Shown in pieces: positions 19,022 to 27,111 of a DNA stretch of 64,000 nucleotides. Each line of letters begins with the position of its first letter. Position 1 is the first letter of the stretch. A model generated the notes under the pieces. That model searched no databases and was not told the origin of the DNA. It was given only the letters and a program-made list of their open reading frames with translations. The stretch covers positions 1 through 64,000 of the forward strand of contig CAJOMJ010000002.1 in the NCBI GenBank assembly GCA_905235505.1, written 5' to 3'. A program made the translations under genes and the position numbers. The DNA is from Paludibacteraceae bacterium. GTDB taxonomy: Bacteria > Bacteroidota > Bacteroidia > Bacteroidales > Paludibacteraceae.

Positions 19022-20389
19022 ATGAAAAAGTCCATTTTTCCTGTTATTGCATTGGCAATGTGTCTGTTTTCATGTAAGGACAAGTCTCAAATCGATGACA
19101 CCCTGTCTCTTACTGAGTCTCAAATCGAAGCGGATATCAAGGGTGGAGAGTACTCGCTTTCTGTCATCTGCAAAGGGCCTTGGTCTGCCACCGTTGAATC
19201 CGGTAATGACTGGCTCAGCCTTTCTCCTACCGAAGGTGAAGGCACTACCGTCGTTACTGTCACTACACAACCCGGCTCCGACTATGCCATTGCTTATATC
19301 ACTTTCACCTACAAAGACCAGAACTCCTATCTCACTGTCGTTAGACGTGCCAACTCCTCTGCAGGAAACGATGCTGTTCAACTGGATAAGAATGCTATCG
19401 ATTCTCCGGCAGAAGGTGGTGACTTCGAAATCAATGTTACCTCCAATGTCAAATGGATGGTGGATAAAACTGCATCATGGATAACGGTATCCCCTGGTAT
19501 AGGAAGCAAAAACGGCAAGATATCTGTCAAGATTGATCCTACAGACACTTACTCCAAAACCCAAGGCAGTATTACAGTCTTCGAAGTGGGCAACTCCAAA
19601 GAGACGGGTGTCGTTATTCCTGTTGTCCGTGAGGGTATCCGAGTTGCCGAATATGCTGTCAGTGATACCAAGAAAGTCATCTTTGCCCCTGGCAACTTGC
19701 AATATAGCCGCTCGCAGAATATCTTCCGCTTTGCCGAGCACCAGTATGACTACATCGGCAAAGACAATGAACATATTGCCGAATCATTCTATCCCGGTTG
19801 GATCGACCTCTTTGGTTGGGGCACAAGCGGGTATAATGAAATCTATCCCTACACCTGTTCCAAAGAATATGTGGACTACTATTATACCTCCGATATCGCC
19901 GGCACTGACTACGACTGGGGACAGTACAATCCTATTTCTAACGACTTCTATAATAGTTATGCAGACAAAGGCTATTGGCGCACTCCTACTCAAGCCGAGA
20001 TTGAATATCTCTTAAAATACAAGTATGAAAAAGGTGAAGCAGGAATCGTAAAGGTTGTAGAGTTGAATCTCGATTATTACATAATCATACTCCCTGATGG
20101 TCTTGTCTTGCCCGAAGAATATGATTTGAAGATAAAGGACTCTGATTACGCAGTTTATACCATGGAGCAGTTGCTTTACGTGCAGGCGCAGGGTGCTGTC
20201 ATCCTGCCTGCCATGTCAGGCTTACGCTCAGGCTCTGAGTTTGATAATACCGATAGAGGAGGATATTGGACTTCTACTCTTCAATATGAATACTCACAAA
20301 CAGCTTATGTTTATTACCCTGCTTATGGCATTTTGGGAGTTGCAGTTTATCTCGGAAACTCAGTACGCCTCGTGCATGATGTAAAGTAA
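19022..20389 (+). CDS. BACON-domain lipoprotein with FISUMP-like C-terminal domain
   Basis: 455 residues from the ATG at 19022, chosen because the promoter lies just upstream and because it gives a lipoprotein signal (MKKSIFPVIALAMCLFSC, lipobox LFSC). Two BACON domains follow, the first with WSATVESGNDWLSLSPTEG and the second with KWMVDKTASWITVSPGIG. The C-terminal ~230 residues start KKVIFAPGNLQYSRSQ, continue with FRFAEHQYDYIG, GWIDLFGWGTSGY and WRTPTQAEIEYL, and end GNSVRLVHDVK. That resembles the FISUMP/DUF1566-type C-type-lectin-like fold. Two further proteins here (25665 and 43894) share this end. BACON domains are thought to bind carbohydrate or mucin, so a cell-surface binding role is likely. 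The kinase-AAA gene follows 41 bases later without a visible promoter. Confidence 0.8.
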   Translation: MKKSIFPVIALAMCLFSCKDKSQIDDTLSLTESQIEADIKGGEYSLSVICKGPWSATVESGNDWLSLSPTEGEGTTVVTVTTQPGSDYAIAYITFTYKDQNSYLTVVRRANSSAGNDAVQLDKNAIDSPAEGGDFEINVTSNVKWMVDKTASWITVSPGIGSKNGKISVKIDPTDTYSKTQGSITVFEVGNSKETGVVIPVVREGIRVAEYAVSDTKKVIFAPGNLQYSRSQNIFRFAEHQYDYIGKDNEHIAESFYPGWIDLFGWGTSGYNEIYPYTCSKEYVDYYYTSDIAGTDYDWGQYNPISNDFYNSYADKGYWRTPTQAEIEYLLKYKYEKGEAGIVKVVELNLDYYIIILPDGLVLPEEYDLKIKDSDYAVYTMEQLLYVQAQGAVILPAMSGLRSGSEFDNTDRGGYWTSTLQYEYSQTAYVYYPAYGILGVAVYLGNSVRLVHDVK

Positions 20390-20430
20390 TATAGCAAATA
20401 TCAACACCTTAAAATATATAACCGTTAATT

Positions 20431-22311
20431 ATGAGTGTACTGAAAAAAGACGACCGTTTCGCAGGATATGTAGTACAGAACCTGCTCAAAGAAAATGTCT
20501 ATTCAGAGACATATAAAGTAGCTGACGACAATGGTGATGCCTACTTCCTTAAGTTATTCAAACTCAAGAATATGCCCGAGAAAATGATTACCAAGGGAGT
20601 CGTCAAGGAAATAAACTACTGCTCTAAGTTGAACCATGTTAACCTCATAAGTCATATCCGTGACGGGCAGGAACGGCTTGAGTCAGGCGACTATCAGTAT
20701 CTCATAACCAACTACTTCAGTGGCGAACTCCTTGTGGAGAAGATCCGGCGTGAAGGCAAAATACCGGTAGAAGAGTCGATCTCACTCTTCCTCCAGGTTC
20801 TTGAAGGTGTTAAATATATGCACGAACAGCGTCCTCCGCTCTGCCATAACGATATAACCCCAAGCAATATAATGCTCTCTGCCAAAACCGGCGGAGTGCC
20901 CGAACTCATTGATATGGGGCACGTCGGAGAAAGGGCAAACGGCAACCCGCCTTTCGAAACTGCCGACCTTGACCCGTTCTATCGTGCTAATGAGACCTTT
21001 ATAGGTGTCTTCGACGAGCAGTCTGATATCTTCTCTGCTTGTGCAGTCTTCTTCACTATGCTTACCGGACAAATTCCTTGGTATCAGGATTTGCCCATCA
21101 GTAGTAACCCCTCGGAACATGGCGACCGTATTAAACAATATCGCAAAACCCATGCTCTCGATTTCGGTGGTGTGGAGTTGCCCGACTGGCTCCGTAATGT
21201 ACTCAACAAAGGTCTCGCTCTTGACTATCAACTCCGCTACGAAAGTGTTGAGCAACTCATTACCGCTATTCGCGAACGCAATGAGACTTATTCAACACCC
21301 CGTCGGGAAGATGGTCTGGCAGGCACGCACAACACTCCCAAAACTCCCAAGCCCGGTGAACCGCGGCATACAAGCGGCTCAGATGGACCAACCAATATGG
21401 GCAACCCGGGTAACTCAGGTAGTCCTGAACCTAATCCGCAGGGTGAGCCCGAAGCCGGACAATTCCGTGTTCAACGGGGCAACGGCAAAGGCTTCGAAGA
21501 TATAGCAGGAATGCAGGAACTCAAAGACCTGCTCAAGCAAAAGGTCATCTTTGTCCTCCAAAATCAGCAACTTGCCGAAGAATATCGTCTCACGCCGCCG
21601 AACGGTATGCTCCTCTATGGCCCCCCGGGTTGTGGTAAGACCTTCTTCGCTGAGAAGTTTGCCGAAGAAGCAGGCTTCAACTTCATTCTCGTCAAGGCTT
21701 CCGACCTCGCAAGTACCTATGTACACGGCTCGCAAGAGAAGATTGCAGCCCTCTTCAAACAAGCTGAACAATCTGCACCTTGCGTCCTCAACTTCGATGA
21801 GTTCGACGCTCTTGTGCCTGTAAGAAGTGGTGATACCAACCAGCACTATGCAAGCGAAGTCAATGAGTTCCTCTCCCAACTCAACAACTGCTCTCATAGG
21901 AAGATATTCGTCATCGCTACCTCCAACCGGCCTGACAAAATCGACCCTGCCGTACTCCGTACCGGGCGTATCGACAAGCAGATCTATGTGCCGCTGCCTG
22001 ACTTCACCGCACGACACGACATGTTTCTTCATCACCTCAAAGGACGTCCGCAGGAAGACAATATTGACGCCAATCGTCTGGCTACTCTCTCAGATGGCTA
22101 TGTTGCTTCTGATATTGCTTATGTTGTCAACGATGCCGCTATGACTGCTGCTTTCACTCATAAGAAAATCTCACAGGAACTTCTCGAATCTATCGTTGTC
22201 TCTACCAAACCGTCTGTTAAGAAGGAAGTTCTCAAGCAGTATGACGAAATACGTGAGCGTATGGATGGCGTCGCAGGGGCTAACGACCGCCGCCGTATCG
22301 GCTTCTTCTGA
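20431..22311 (+). CDS. Ser/Thr protein kinase - AAA+ ATPase fusion
   Basis: 626 residues with no signal peptide or membrane segment. Residues ~10-285 form a Hanks-type kinase domain: Lys41 (YFLKLFKL), alpha-C Glu60, catalytic loop CHNDITPSNIML with Asp141 and Asn146, and DMG at 161-163 in place of DFG. The glycine loop is degenerate and the HRD Arg is Asn, but the catalytic residues remain. A Pro/Gly-rich linker (~289-352) leads to an AAA+ domain of the FtsH/Cdc48 class. It has Walker A GPPGCGKT (397-404), Walker B CVLNFDEFDAL (Asp456, Glu457), sensor-1 Asn in IATSNRP, and LRTGRID arginine fingers (~510-513). A kinase joined to a hexamer-forming ATPase suggests a signal-controlled remodelling or unfolding machine. 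It follows the BACON lipoprotein by 41 bases and is probably its operon partner. Domains sure, function unknown. Confidence 0.85.
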   Translation: MSVLKKDDRFAGYVVQNLLKENVYSETYKVADDNGDAYFLKLFKLKNMPEKMITKGVVKEINYCSKLNHVNLISHIRDGQERLESGDYQYLITNYFSGELLVEKIRREGKIPVEESISLFLQVLEGVKYMHEQRPPLCHNDITPSNIMLSAKTGGVPELIDMGHVGERANGNPPFETADLDPFYRANETFIGVFDEQSDIFSACAVFFTMLTGQIPWYQDLPISSNPSEHGDRIKQYRKTHALDFGGVELPDWLRNVLNKGLALDYQLRYESVEQLITAIRERNETYSTPRREDGLAGTHNTPKTPKPGEPRHTSGSDGPTNMGNPGNSGSPEPNPQGEPEAGQFRVQRGNGKGFEDIAGMQELKDLLKQKVIFVLQNQQLAEEYRLTPPNGMLLYGPPGCGKTFFAEKFAEEAGFNFILVKASDLASTYVHGSQEKIAALFKQAEQSAPCVLNFDEFDALVPVRSGDTNQHYASEVNEFLSQLNNCSHRKIFVIATSNRPDKIDPAVLRTGRIDKQIYVPLPDFTARHDMFLHHLKGRPQEDNIDANRLATLSDGYVASDIAYVVNDAAMTAAFTHKKISQELLESIVVSTKPSVKKEVLKQYDEIRERMDGVAGANDRRRIGFF

Positions 22312-22378
22312 TCTGTGCCTTCATAACACCGATTATCCTGCTCCACAAGGAGAAATAAATAAAAATATTGCAAAGGTA

Positions 22379-22409
22379 TTGCATAATCAAAATAAAAGCA
22401 GTACCTTTG
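22379..22409 (+). promoter_or_regulatory. Promoter of rplM-rpsI, with a structured leader
   Basis: TTG at 22379-22381, a 20-base spacer and TACCTTTG at 22402-22409. The ~115-base leader contains a perfect hairpin, TGAGACA-ATG-TGTCTCA (about 22420-22436), and a smaller GCAC/GTGC hairpin near 22480. It may be an autoregulatory ribosomal-protein leader, but this is not shown. Confidence 0.65.
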
Positions 22410-22532
22410 CACCCGCTTTTGAGACAATGTGTCTCAGCGTAAATAACTTTATTATTAATTAGCCGTGTTTGGGCAGTGCACACTTGTGCTTAATAGATGT
22501 CTGTCGAACCGGTCATAAAACAACTAACTACA

Positions 22533-22994
22533 GTGGAAACAACAAGTTACAAGACCTTGTCACTCTCCAAAGAAGCCGCTCGTGAACAAAAAGAATGGGT
22601 GGTAATCGATGCTCAAGGTCAAGTTCTTGGTCGCATGTGCACCAAGATTGCCAAGCTCCTGCGCGGCAAGTACAAACCGTCATTCACTCCTAATCAGGAC
22701 TGTGGTGACAACGTAATCGTTATCAATGCTTCAGGCGTTGAACTTACAGGCAACAAATGGACTGGTCGTCAGTATGTACGCTACACCGGTTACCCGGGTG
22801 GGCAGCGTGAATATACTCCCCAAGACCTTAAAGACAAAGGCGCTGACCGCCTTATCAAGAAAGTGGTTAAAGGTATGCTTCCCAAAAACCGTCTGGGAGA
22901 CAAACTCATCAATAACCTGTACGTGTATGCAGGAAGCGAACATCCGCATGCAGCACAACAACCCAAACTAATTGACATCAATACACTTAAATAA
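22533..22994 (+). CDS. rplM: 50S ribosomal protein L13
   Basis: L13 of the large ribosomal subunit. Signatures are KEWVVIDAQGQVLGRMCTKIAKLLRGKYKPSF, DCGDNVIVINA, RYTGYPGG, and the C-terminal segment KGMLPKNRLG..LYVYAGSEHPHAAQQP. I chose the GTG at 22533 (VETTSYKTLS, 153 residues) because it matches the usual Bacteroidetes L13 start and length. An in-frame ATG at 22497 would add 12 residues with no counterpart in the family. It heads the standard rplM-rpsI pair, 8 bases before rpsI. Confidence 0.93.
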   Translation: METTSYKTLSLSKEAAREQKEWVVIDAQGQVLGRMCTKIAKLLRGKYKPSFTPNQDCGDNVIVINASGVELTGNKWTGRQYVRYTGYPGGQREYTPQDLKDKGADRLIKKVVKGMLPKNRLGDKLINNLYVYAGSEHPHAAQQPKLIDINTLK

Positions 22995-23002
22995 ACGCAG
23001 CA

Positions 23003-23389
23003 ATGGAAGTAGTAAATGCAATAGGAAGACGTAAAGCAGCAGTCGCTCGCGTTTTCGTGAAAGAAGGTACAGGCAAAATCACTGTCAATAAGCGTGATTT
23101 GGAAGTATATTTCCCTTCCTCCATCCTTCAATATATAGTTAAACAACCTCTCAACACTCTTAATGTGGTTGAGAAATATGATATTCAGGTTAATCTCGAT
23201 GGTGGCGGTTTCAAGGGGCAGGCTGAAGCTCTCCGTCTGGCAATCGCACGTGCTTTGGTAAAGATTAACCCTGAAGACAAAGCCGCTCTCAAGGCTGAAG
23301 GATTCATGACTCGTGATGCTCGTGAGGTTGAACGTAAGAAGCCCGGTCGTCCCAAGGCTCGTAAACGCTTCCAGTTCAGTAAACGTTAA
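23003..23389 (+). CDS. rpsI: 30S ribosomal protein S9
   Basis: 128 residues, normal S9 length. It begins MEVVNAIGRRKAAVARVFV and ends with the basic tail KARKRFQFSKR, which reaches into the ribosomal P site. GGGFKGQAEALRLAIARAL and GFMTRDAREVERKKPG are the central signatures. It follows rplM directly and is ended by a strong hairpin with a T-run. Confidence 0.96.
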   Translation: MEVVNAIGRRKAAVARVFVKEGTGKITVNKRDLEVYFPSSILQYIVKQPLNTLNVVEKYDIQVNLDGGGFKGQAEALRLAIARALVKINPEDKAALKAEGFMTRDAREVERKKPGRPKARKRFQFSKR

Positions 23390-23424
23390 TCACAAACTGA
23401 AACACAACTTGATATTTTTCTCCA

Positions 23425-23463
23425 AATTGCGGGGACTCCTGCGGACTACCCCGCAATTGTTTT
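23425..23463 (+). terminator. Terminator hairpin between rpsI and rpsB
   Basis: A perfect 10-bp stem (AATTGCGGGG at 23425-23434, CCCCGCAATT at 23449-23458) followed by GTTTT. No clear TAnnTTTG promoter was found between it and rpsB. It may therefore be partial, or act as an attenuator for rpsB-tsf. Confidence 0.7.
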
Positions 23464-23581
23464 GCCCACTCAAAGGCAGTTCTCGCCTGCCGGCACAACT
23501 TCAATTGCTTTGTCTCGGTGAAAGAGTAGGGCAAGACTAAAGGAGATAACAATAACTAACTAACAAAACAAACAAAACAAC

Positions 23582-24433
23582 ATGAGAACAAATTTCGAAG
23601 AATTGCTTGAAGCTGGTGCACATTTCGGTCACCTCAAGCGCAAATGGAATCCCGCTATGGCTCCTTATATCTTTATGGAGCGCAACGGTATCCACATCCT
23701 TGACCTCAACAAGACGGTCGTAAAGATTGACGAGGCTGCTGATGCCCTCAAGAACATTGCCAAGTCAGGCAGAAAAATCCTCTTCGTTGCTACCAAGAAG
23801 CAGGCTAAAGATGTAGTGGCTGAGAAAGCTAAAGAAGTTGGAATGCCTTATATCACTGAGCGTTGGGCAGGTGGTATGCTTACCAATTTCCCCACCATCC
23901 GTAAGGCTGTCAAGAAAATGAGCAGCATCGACAAGATGATGAACGACGGCACTTTTGATAATATCTCTAAACGTGAGAAACTGCAAATCACCCGTCAACG
24001 TGAGAAACTGGAGAAGAACCTTGGCTCTATTGCCGACCTCACCCGTCTCCCGAGTGCTATCTTCGTGGTTGACGTTATGAAAGAGCATATCGCTGTCGCT
24101 GAGGCTCAACGTCTGGGTATCCCCGTATTCGGTATCGTGGACACCAACTCTGACCCCACCAATATCGATTTCGTCATCCCTGCTAACGACGATGCTACAT
24201 CTTCTATCTCTGTCATACTTAATGCTGTATGTGGAGCAATAAAAGAAGGTCTTGAAGAGCGCAAAGTAGAAAAGGCTGACGAGAATGCTGCCGCTTCACA
24301 AAACGATGAAGAGGCTCCCGCTCCTAAAGAACGTCGTCAGCGTGTACGCAAACAGGCAGAACCCAAAGCTCCTGAAAAAGTAGCCGAGGCTGCTCCTGAA
24401 GCTCCTGCTGAAGAAGAAACTACCGAAGAATAA
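23582..24433 (+). CDS. rpsB: 30S ribosomal protein S2
   Basis: 283 residues. The core (MRTNFEELLEAGAHFGHLKRKWNP, ILFVATKKQAKDVV, ERWAGGMLTNF, LPSAIFVVDV, GIPVFGIVDTNSDP) is a normal S2. It is followed by a ~50-residue acidic, Ala/Glu/Pro-rich tail with a basic patch (KERRQRVRKQ), a common Bacteroidetes extension. It lies about 190 bases after rpsI and 62 bases before tsf, the usual rpsB-tsf pair. A copy of the dispersed palindromic repeat sits between it and tsf. Confidence 0.96.
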   Translation: MRTNFEELLEAGAHFGHLKRKWNPAMAPYIFMERNGIHILDLNKTVVKIDEAADALKNIAKSGRKILFVATKKQAKDVVAEKAKEVGMPYITERWAGGMLTNFPTIRKAVKKMSSIDKMMNDGTFDNISKREKLQITRQREKLEKNLGSIADLTRLPSAIFVVDVMKEHIAVAEAQRLGIPVFGIVDTNSDPTNIDFVIPANDDATSSISVILNAVCGAIKEGLEERKVEKADENAAASQNDEEAPAPKERRQRVRKQAEPKAPEKVAEAAPEAPAEEETTEE

Positions 24434-24438
24434 TTTAA

Positions 24439-24470
24439 CTCGTAGAGACGCGACATCGTCACGTCTCCAT
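24439..24470. repeat. Dispersed palindromic repeat copy, between rpsB and tsf
   Basis: Contains CGTAGAGACGCGACA then TCGTCACGTCTC, the same element as at 11944-12022. It lies 6 bases after the rpsB stop and 26 before tsf, inside what should be one transcript. Confidence 0.8.
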
Positions 24471-24495
24471 CCACAAATCATCAAATCAAATCATT

Positions 24496-25485
24496 ATGGC
24501 AGTAACACTTGCAGATATAAAGAAACTGCGCGACATCACCGGCGCAGGTATGATGGATGTAAAGAAAGCACTCGAAGAGGCCAATGGTGACTTCGAGCAG
24601 GCTAAAGACTTGCTTCGTAAGCGTGGTCAGGCTATTGCTGCTAAGCGTAGCGACCGCGAGGCTTCCGAAGGTTGTGTGCTCGGTCGTGCAGAAAACGGCT
24701 TCGCTGCAATCGTCGCAGTTAAGTGCGAAACAGACTTCGTGGCTAAAAACGCTGATTTCGTTGCACTTGTCAAACTCATCCTTGATGTTGCTATGGATCG
24801 TCAGCCCGCTTCACTTGAGGCTCTCAAAAACGAGGTTGTCAATGGTCGTACCGTTGCTGAACTCGTTACCGAGCGCTCAGGTGTAACAGGCGAGAAGATG
24901 GAACTCAGCGACTATGTCTTCCTCCGCGGAGCAAAAGTAGATGCTTACAACCATCTTGGCAACAAACTCTCTTCTCTCGTAGCAGTAGCCGAGACCGAGG
25001 CTCCTCAGGAGACTGTGCATGGCATCTCCATGCAGGTCGCAGCTATGTCGCCTATCGCTGTCTCTGCTGAACTCGTGGCTCAGGAAGTAAAAGACCACGA
25101 ACTCAAAGTCGCTATCGAGAAAACCAAACAGGATGAAATCAACAAGGCTGTGGAGAATGCTCTGCGTAAGGCTGGCATCAACCCCGCTCATGCTGATTCT
25201 CTTGACCACATCGAGAGCAACACTACCAAGGGCTGGCTCACTCCTGAGCAGGCTGCAACTGCTAAACAGATCCGTGAGACTGTTCCCGCAGAGGCAGAGG
25301 CTGGCATCAACCTCAAGAAAGTGGAGATGATTGCCCAGGGCCGTCTTCAGAAATTCCTCAAGGAATCCACTCTCCTCGAGCAAATTTACGTTATGTCCGA
25401 AGACAAAGAGCTCGTGAAAGACGTTCTCAAGAAAGCCGGCATCACTGTTACCGACTTCAAGCGTGTCACTCTCAACCAGGAGTAA
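24496..25485 (+). CDS. tsf: Translation elongation factor Ts
   Basis: 329 residues. Elongation factor Ts is the nucleotide-exchange factor that regenerates EF-Tu-GTP. The N-terminal UBA-like domain has the signature LRDITGAGMMDVKKALEEANGD, and the core contains CETDFVAKNADF, the Phe-containing loop that contacts EF-Tu. It is somewhat longer than the E. coli protein (~283), as is usual in Bacteroidetes. A strong terminator follows. Confidence 0.96.
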   Translation: MAVTLADIKKLRDITGAGMMDVKKALEEANGDFEQAKDLLRKRGQAIAAKRSDREASEGCVLGRAENGFAAIVAVKCETDFVAKNADFVALVKLILDVAMDRQPASLEALKNEVVNGRTVAELVTERSGVTGEKMELSDYVFLRGAKVDAYNHLGNKLSSLVAVAETEAPQETVHGISMQVAAMSPIAVSAELVAQEVKDHELKVAIEKTKQDEINKAVENALRKAGINPAHADSLDHIESNTTKGWLTPEQAATAKQIRETVPAEAEAGINLKKVEMIAQGRLQKFLKESTLLEQIYVMSEDKELVKDVLKKAGITVTDFKRVTLNQE

Positions 25486-25546
25486 TCAACCTCTTTGTCC
25501 AAGACAAATTCGCGTGTAGAGACATTTGTCTGAATGTCTCTCAACT

Positions 25547-25581
25547 AAAAAGCGGAATTGCATTGCAATTTCGCTTTTTTT
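25547..25581 (+). terminator. Intrinsic terminator after tsf
   Basis: A long imperfect hairpin: AAAAAGCGGAATTGC (25547-25561) pairs with GCAATTTCGCTTTTT (25565-25579), with a T-run built into the 3' arm. A smaller palindrome (GAGACAT/ATGTCTC, around 25519-25540) precedes it. Confidence 0.8.
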
Positions 25582-25583
25582 GT

Positions 25584-25613
25584 TTGCATATACAAAAAAT
25601 CGTTGTATCTTTG
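25584..25613 (+). promoter_or_regulatory. Promoter of the second BACON lipoprotein
   Basis: TTG at 25584-25586, a 19-base spacer and TATCTTTG at 25606-25613. The ATG at 25665 lies about 50 bases downstream. Confidence 0.68.
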
Positions 25614-25664
25614 CAGCGTAAAAGTCAACCTCTCAAGAAATGTCTAACCCTAAATAATATAATC

Positions 25665-26786
25665 ATGAAATCAAAACTCTATCTTGCATTGTTAATACTT
25701 GTATCATTCTGTTCTGTTGCATGTGGTACTCATCCCGAACCCGGGCAAGACGATCCTAAGGAGCAAACTGATCCGAAAACTGATACCCCTGAAGTCAATG
25801 AAATCAAAGTAACGCCTACCCAAATAAACGCTCCGGCTGAAGGTGGAGAATATACACTCGATATAAAGAGCAACATTAAGTGGTCGGTCAGTAGCAATGT
25901 ATCTTGGGTTACATGCAACCCTGGTGTCGGAAAGAACAACGATAAGGTGACGGTCACTGTGGAGAAATCTAATGTGGCTATACAAACCTCGGCAATAATT
26001 ACTATTGGCGAGTATGGTGGCAGCAGTGTTCAAAAAGTTGAAGTGGTGGTTACCCGCTCTGCTGTTGAGGGCTCTAACTTGTTCTCTGTTGCTGATACCA
26101 GAAAAGTAGTGTTCTCCCCTGGTAATCTCCAATATCAGGCATCAACCAAGACATGGCGTTTCGCTGAGCACCAATATGATATTATAGGTGGAGACAATAA
26201 AAACATCTCCGACACTTATGATGGTTGGATTGACCTCTTCGGTTGGGGCACAGGCAATAATCCTACCTTGGCTTCCACTAATGATGACGACTATGCCACT
26301 TTTACCGACTGGGGAGTAAACAAAATCAGTAATGGTGGTAACGAGCCTGCACAATGGAGAACTTTGACTTATGGTGAAATGACATACCTGTGTGAAAAGC
26401 GTACTAATGCAGACAAGTTGTATAGTCAGGCTACTGTCAATGGTGTTTGCGGTTGTGTCTTTTTGCCTGACAATTGGATACTGCCCGATGGGTTAAGTTT
26501 TACACCTGTCGCAAAGAACTGGACAACAAATACTTATTCAGTTGCAGACTGGACAATGATGGAGCAGAATGGTGCTGTCTTTCTTCCAACTGACGGATAT
26601 TATCGGGTTGGTCTTGAAATGACATTAAGGGAATCTCCTTCTTCAGGCGCATATTGGTCGTCAACAGCAACCGCAACTCAACCCGGCCGGGCATGGTCTC
26701 TTACTATCAGAAATAACCTTGTCACGGTTGGCAATTCTCTCTATTCAAACGGTTATAGTGTGCGTCTTGTGAAGGAAAAAAAATGA
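25665..26786 (+). CDS. BACON lipoprotein with FISUMP-like C-terminal domain
   Basis: 373 residues from the ATG at 25665. The open frame extends 34 codons upstream, but those overlap the promoter. The signal is MKSKLYLALLILVSFCSVAC, with lipobox SVAC. After a Pro/Asp/Lys-rich linker comes one BACON domain (NAPAEGGEYTLDIKSN, KWSVSSNVSWVTCNPGVG). The shared C-terminal domain follows: KVVFSPGNLQYQAST, WRFAEHQYDIIG, GWIDLFGWGTGNNP, FTDWGVNKISNGG, WRTLTYGEM, LPDNWILPDG, MMEQNGAVFLP, YWSST and SVRLV. It is a single-gene unit and probably an outer-membrane surface lipoprotein with a binding role; the ligand is unknown. Confidence 0.8.
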   Translation: MKSKLYLALLILVSFCSVACGTHPEPGQDDPKEQTDPKTDTPEVNEIKVTPTQINAPAEGGEYTLDIKSNIKWSVSSNVSWVTCNPGVGKNNDKVTVTVEKSNVAIQTSAIITIGEYGGSSVQKVEVVVTRSAVEGSNLFSVADTRKVVFSPGNLQYQASTKTWRFAEHQYDIIGGDNKNISDTYDGWIDLFGWGTGNNPTLASTNDDDYATFTDWGVNKISNGGNEPAQWRTLTYGEMTYLCEKRTNADKLYSQATVNGVCGCVFLPDNWILPDGLSFTPVAKNWTTNTYSVADWTMMEQNGAVFLPTDGYYRVGLEMTLRESPSSGAYWSSTATATQPGRAWSLTIRNNLVTVGNSLYSNGYSVRLVKEKK

Positions 26787-27062
26787 AATAGGGCGGCTGC
26801 CCTGTTGGCTTTACAATACCATTATGCATAATTTCTGTATAATTCCTGCATAATTATGCATAAATCTTAAAAAAACGCACATTTCGGGTTGCTCTCGTCA
26901 TGCTATCTCTAAGCCGAGTGTTAGCCGACTTTTGCTTTATGCATAAATTTGCATAATCTTAACAATAGTAAACTTTCTGCTCGGCAGAATACATATCGCC
27001 CGTAACCGATAGTCTGCACTGCGCTTTTTCCCTTCTTTCTCAATACGATTTTGTTTCTTTGC
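26787..27062. other. Gene-free gap with a cluster of TTATGCATAA palindromes
   Basis: The gap contains TTATGCATAA or one-base variants at about 26822-26831, 26853-26862 and 26937-26946, plus partial copies (TGCATAAT near 26848, TTGCATAATC near 26949). A segment at 26899-26935 resembles 12073-12120. The palindromes may be regulator sites for the flanking genes; no gene or RNA was recognised. Confidence 0.5.
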
Positions 27063-27093
27063 TTGTAAAGATGGAAAATATTCACTACCTTTG
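27063..27093 (+). promoter_or_regulatory. Promoter of the DUF2400 gene
   Basis: TTG at 27063-27065, a 20-base spacer and TACCTTTG at 27086-27093. An in-frame start at 27091 would lie inside the -7 box, so the ATG at 27112 is the real one. Confidence 0.68.
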
Positions 27094-27111
27094 CACAATA
27101 TAACAAGTCGT

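Noticed and set aside
20250..20389. The variable C-terminal segments of the three FISUMP-like lipoproteins as variable repeats of a diversity-generating retroelement
   Set aside because: The three DNA segments before SVRLV do not share a common backbone, no near-identical template repeat was seen in the window, and no reverse transcriptase is present.
25563..25664. Upstream extension of the second BACON lipoprotein (34 extra codons)
   Set aside because: The extension overlaps the tsf terminator and the promoter, and the ATG at 25665 gives a proper lipoprotein signal peptide.
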